The position numbers were made by a program, and so were the translations under genes. A stretch of 7,025 nucleotides of DNA from Gammaproteobacteria bacterium. Its GTDB lineage: Bacteria > Pseudomonadota > Gammaproteobacteria > UBA9214. Shown here piece after piece: positions 5,840 through 7,025 of this stretch; the stretch's first letter is position 1; every line of letters starts with the position of its first letter. The stretch is taken from assembly GCA_029859555.1 (NCBI GenBank), contig JAOUCV010000113.1, positions 1 to 7,025 of the forward strand. Reading direction: 5' to 3'. Under the pieces are notes generated by a model. The model was not told where the DNA came from. It did no database searches and was given only the letters and a program-made list of their open reading frames with translations.

Positions 5840-6310
5840 TCAATCTCCTGATTGCGACTGTAGATAATTTTCCAGGCCCGTGTTTTCAATCAGCCACTGC
5901 TGTGATTCGACCCAGTCAATGTGATCCTCTGTTTCTTCCAGAATTTCCGTTAACTCATCGCGACTGATGAAGTCACTGCTTTTTTCGCACAGCTTGATAG
6001 CCTCCTGCAAATTACTTCTCATGCCTGTCAGTATTTCAAGGTCACCTTTCAGCATCTCGGGAATGTTTTCGCCAATGAGTAATTTGCCCAAATCCTGCAG
6101 ATTCGGCAGACCTTCCAGAAACAGAACACGTTCTATCAGATCATCAGCCATTTTCATGGCCTTGATGGAATGTTTGTACTCATGTTCGTTGAACTCGCCC
6201 AGCCCCCAGTCCCTGGCCATGCGTGCATGCAGAAAAAATTGATTGATAGCTGTTAACTGGTCTTTAAGACAGGTGTTCAATGCCTGGTTAATTGTTGCTT
6301 TACCTTTCAC
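5840..6310 (-). CDS. bfr: Heme-binding bacterioferritin subunit with degraded ferroxidase centre
   Basis: This 156-residue bacterioferritin has the typical fold and C-terminus (GLENYLQSQ). Met52, the heme axial ligand supplied at the subunit interface, is present (KAMKMAD). The ferroxidase ligands are nearly all replaced: Gln18, Ala51, Met54, Leu94 and Thr127 stand where Glu, Glu, His, Glu and Glu are expected; only His130 remains. The protein should therefore bind heme but not oxidise iron by itself. It needs the neighbouring subunit, which has the opposite pattern. Leu68, Glu81 and Glu85, recalled as the Bfd-contact residues of Pseudomonas BfrB, are all conserved. The start is GTG 6310, preceded by GGAGG (6320-6316) with 5-nt spacing. 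A longer frame from TTG 6322 overlaps that ribosome binding site and adds residues absent from the family. It is the first gene of the two-gene minus-strand operon. Confidence 0.94.
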   Translation of the reverse strand: MKGKATINQALNTCLKDQLTAINQFFLHARMARDWGLGEFNEHEYKHSIKAMKMADDLIERVLFLEGLPNLQDLGKLLIGENIPEMLKGDLEILTGMRSNLQEAIKLCEKSSDFISRDELTEILEETEDHIDWVESQQWLIENTGLENYLQSQSGD

Positions 6311-6315
6311 AAATA

Positions 6316-6320
6316 CCTCC
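6316..6320 (-). promoter_or_regulatory. Ribosome binding site fixing the GTG start of the heme bacterioferritin gene
   Basis: GGAGG on the minus strand lies 5 nt before GTG 6310. The alternative TTG start at 6322-6320 overlaps this site, so it cannot use it. With GTG the protein begins MKGKATINQ, aligned with the MKGDTKVIN start of E. coli Bfr. Confidence 0.85.
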
Positions 6321-6424
6321 AAATAATTCAGCTGATTGTCCGGTTATTCCTGCCCGGTAACGGGGAAGAATGACTGGCTGGACCCCTGCTGAAGTCTACA
6401 ACACTGGGTATATTTTAAGAGAAA

Positions 6425-6453
6425 AATATATAAATACTATATTAAACAGTCAG
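6425..6453 (-). promoter_or_regulatory. Predicted bacterioferritin operon promoter
   Basis: On the minus strand CTGACT (6453-6448) and TATATT (6430-6425) are separated by 17 bp. They match the sigma70 consensus at four and five positions of six. Transcription would begin near 6418, giving a leader of about 108 nt. The surrounding 6411-6450 stretch is very AT-rich, so other register choices are possible. The Fur box lies upstream of this promoter, around -60 to -73, not over it. Confidence 0.45.
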
Positions 6454-6475
6454 TAACAGAATTCTATCACCGCTA

Positions 6476-6504
6476 TTGATAATCATTATCATTAGCGTTA
6501 AAGT
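6476..6504 (+). promoter_or_regulatory. Predicted bfd promoter overlapped by the Fur box
   Basis: TTGATA (6476-6481) and TAAAGT (6499-6504) are separated by 17 bp, matching sigma70 at five and four of six positions. Transcription would start near 6511, giving a leader of about 27 nt before the bfd ATG. The Fur box occupies the -35 element and the spacer, so Fur bound with iron should block RNA polymerase. Confidence 0.5.
6477..6491. promoter_or_regulatory. Perfect Fur box
   Basis: The 15-mer TGATAATCATTATCA is a perfect 7-1-7 inverted repeat that matches the Fur consensus TGATAAT-N-ATTATCA. It lies between the divergent bacterioferritin operon and bfd. Further ATTA sequence to the right extends the AT-rich hexamer pattern of the classical 19-bp site. 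Confidence 0.92.
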
Positions 6505-6537
6505 AGGTTTACTGATCAACTATTTTGGTTATTGCTT

Positions 6538-6738
6538 ATGTATATATGTATATGCAACAAGATTACGGATAGTGATATCCGTCGAGAACTGGAGAACGGT
6601 GCCTGTTCTCTGCAATGCCTGCAGAAGAGGTTGAAGGTAGCGACCTGCTGTGGCCGCTGCGAAGACTGTGCAAAACGACTGATACATGAATCGATCAACA
6701 TCAATTTATCAACCGAATTACAATCAGCAGTAGCTTAG
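6538..6738 (+). CDS. bfd: Bacterioferritin-associated ferredoxin (Bfd), [2Fe-2S]
   Basis: This 66-residue protein of the BFD-like [2Fe-2S] family has the usual length of E. coli and Pseudomonas Bfd. It starts MYICICNKITDSDI, with cluster ligands Cys4 and Cys6. The second pair is Cys38 and Cys41 in CGRC, at exactly the positions known for the family. Bfd docks on bacterioferritin near the heme and passes electrons to it, so the ferric core is reduced and Fe(II) released. Tyr2 and a hydrophobic residue 5 (Ile here, Leu in Pseudomonas) are known contact residues. Four extra cysteines (23, 27, 37, 44) are present. An in-frame TTG at 6532 would add two residues, but ATG 6538 gives the family N-terminus. 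No clear ribosome binding site is seen. The gene is divergent from the bacterioferritin genes, and its promoter is overlapped by the Fur box. Confidence 0.95.
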   Translation: MYICICNKITDSDIRRELENGACSLQCLQKRLKVATCCGRCEDCAKRLIHESININLSTELQSAVA

Positions 6739-7025
6739 CCGGCAAATTCAGGGCAGGGTACCTCATCACCAAAGGTACGGTCTTCTCCGTATACGCCCGG
6801 GCCAGGCTGAACGGCATGGCCTGACAGCCAAATGAATCGCCAGAATAGACATTCCCCGGGTTGCCGCTGGTTAATCAGCTGCAGCAGCTGCCAGATCTCC
6901 GCGCATGCAGCGTTGCACCACCCGCTCCAACAGCGACCGAAACGTAACGCTCTAGCGAAAGCACCCATGGCGTTTCTCGAAGAGGGCAATTTCCTGACCA
7001 ATGCAGCCAGTCATGGTTTTATATT
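6739..7025. other. Terminal region without a supportable gene
   Basis: No recognisable gene or structural RNA is seen in these 287 bases. A minus-strand frame from 7010 to a stop at 6735-6737 overlaps the bfd stop but has no ribosome binding site, an odd Trp/Cys-rich composition and no family match. A plus-strand frame from ATG 6967 runs off the window end and is only 19 codons long. A weak stem, GTACCT (6758-6763) with AGGTAC (6773-6778), follows bfd without a T-run. CAGCTG occurs twice in the run at 6880-6894. This could be a remnant of a decayed gene or intergenic DNA. Confidence 0.4.

Noticed and set aside
6308..6322. TTG 6322 as start of the heme bacterioferritin
   Set aside because: It overlaps the GGAGG ribosome binding site that serves GTG 6310, and it adds residues not found in bacterioferritins.
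6735..7001. 88-codon minus-strand frame convergent with bfd
   Set aside because: It uses a TTG start, has no ribosome binding site, an unusual Trp/Cys-rich composition and no recognised domain. It overlaps the bfd stop by a few bases. It is kept only as a comment on the terminal region.
6967..7025. Short plus-strand frame from ATG 6967 running off the window
   Set aside because: Only 19 codons are visible, there is no ribosome binding site, and the family cannot be judged.

Overview
The window looks like chromosomal DNA of a gammaproteobacterium, roughly half GC. The basis is the LysR/pirin/YqjG gene set known from Enterobacteria, the paired bacterioferritins plus Bfd known from Pseudomonas-like genomes, and a perfect Fur box. 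The species cannot be named from sequence alone. No rRNA, tRNA, CRISPR array, IS element or phage gene was seen.

Layout. 1-512 (+): 3' part of a lipoprotein gene whose reading frame is broken near 175-212. 697-1014 (+): a small protein with a histone-H1-like lysine/alanine tail and a C-terminal DUF2934 domain. 1090-1575 (-): a small lipoprotein with a TPR-like segment, convergent with the previous gene across a perfect 10-bp hairpin. 1745-2671 (-): a LysR regulator, divergent from a three-gene set (+): pirin (2790-3665), glutathionyl-hydroquinone reductase (3669-4631) and a cytochrome b561-type membrane protein (4713-5300). 5370-5837 (-) and 5840-6310 (-): two bacterioferritin-family subunits, 2 nt apart. 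6538-6738 (+): bacterioferritin-associated ferredoxin (Bfd), divergent from the bacterioferritins. 6739-7025: no supportable gene.

How the genes work together. The LysR/pirin/GS-hydroquinone reductase set resembles the E. coli yhaJ-yhaK-yqjG neighbourhood and probably handles quinone or catechol-type redox stress. The cytochrome b561 gene adds a possible quinol-linked electron carrier in the membrane. The second module is iron storage and release. The first-transcribed bacterioferritin subunit keeps heme ligand Met52 and the Bfd contact residues but has lost nearly all ferroxidase ligands. The second keeps the ferroxidase site but lacks Met52. They therefore look like complementary halves of one heteropolymeric shell. 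Bfd is the electron donor that reduces the heme to release iron. The single perfect Fur box overlaps the predicted bfd promoter and lies upstream of the predicted bfr promoter, which would let iron switch the module between storage and release.

The most interesting points are the complementary active sites of the two bacterioferritin subunits, the asymmetric Fur box, the joining of cytochrome b561 to a pirin/GS-hydroquinone reductase operon, and the frameshifted lipoprotein at the left edge. Several start codons were moved from the longest ORF on the basis of ribosome binding sites and family N-termini.
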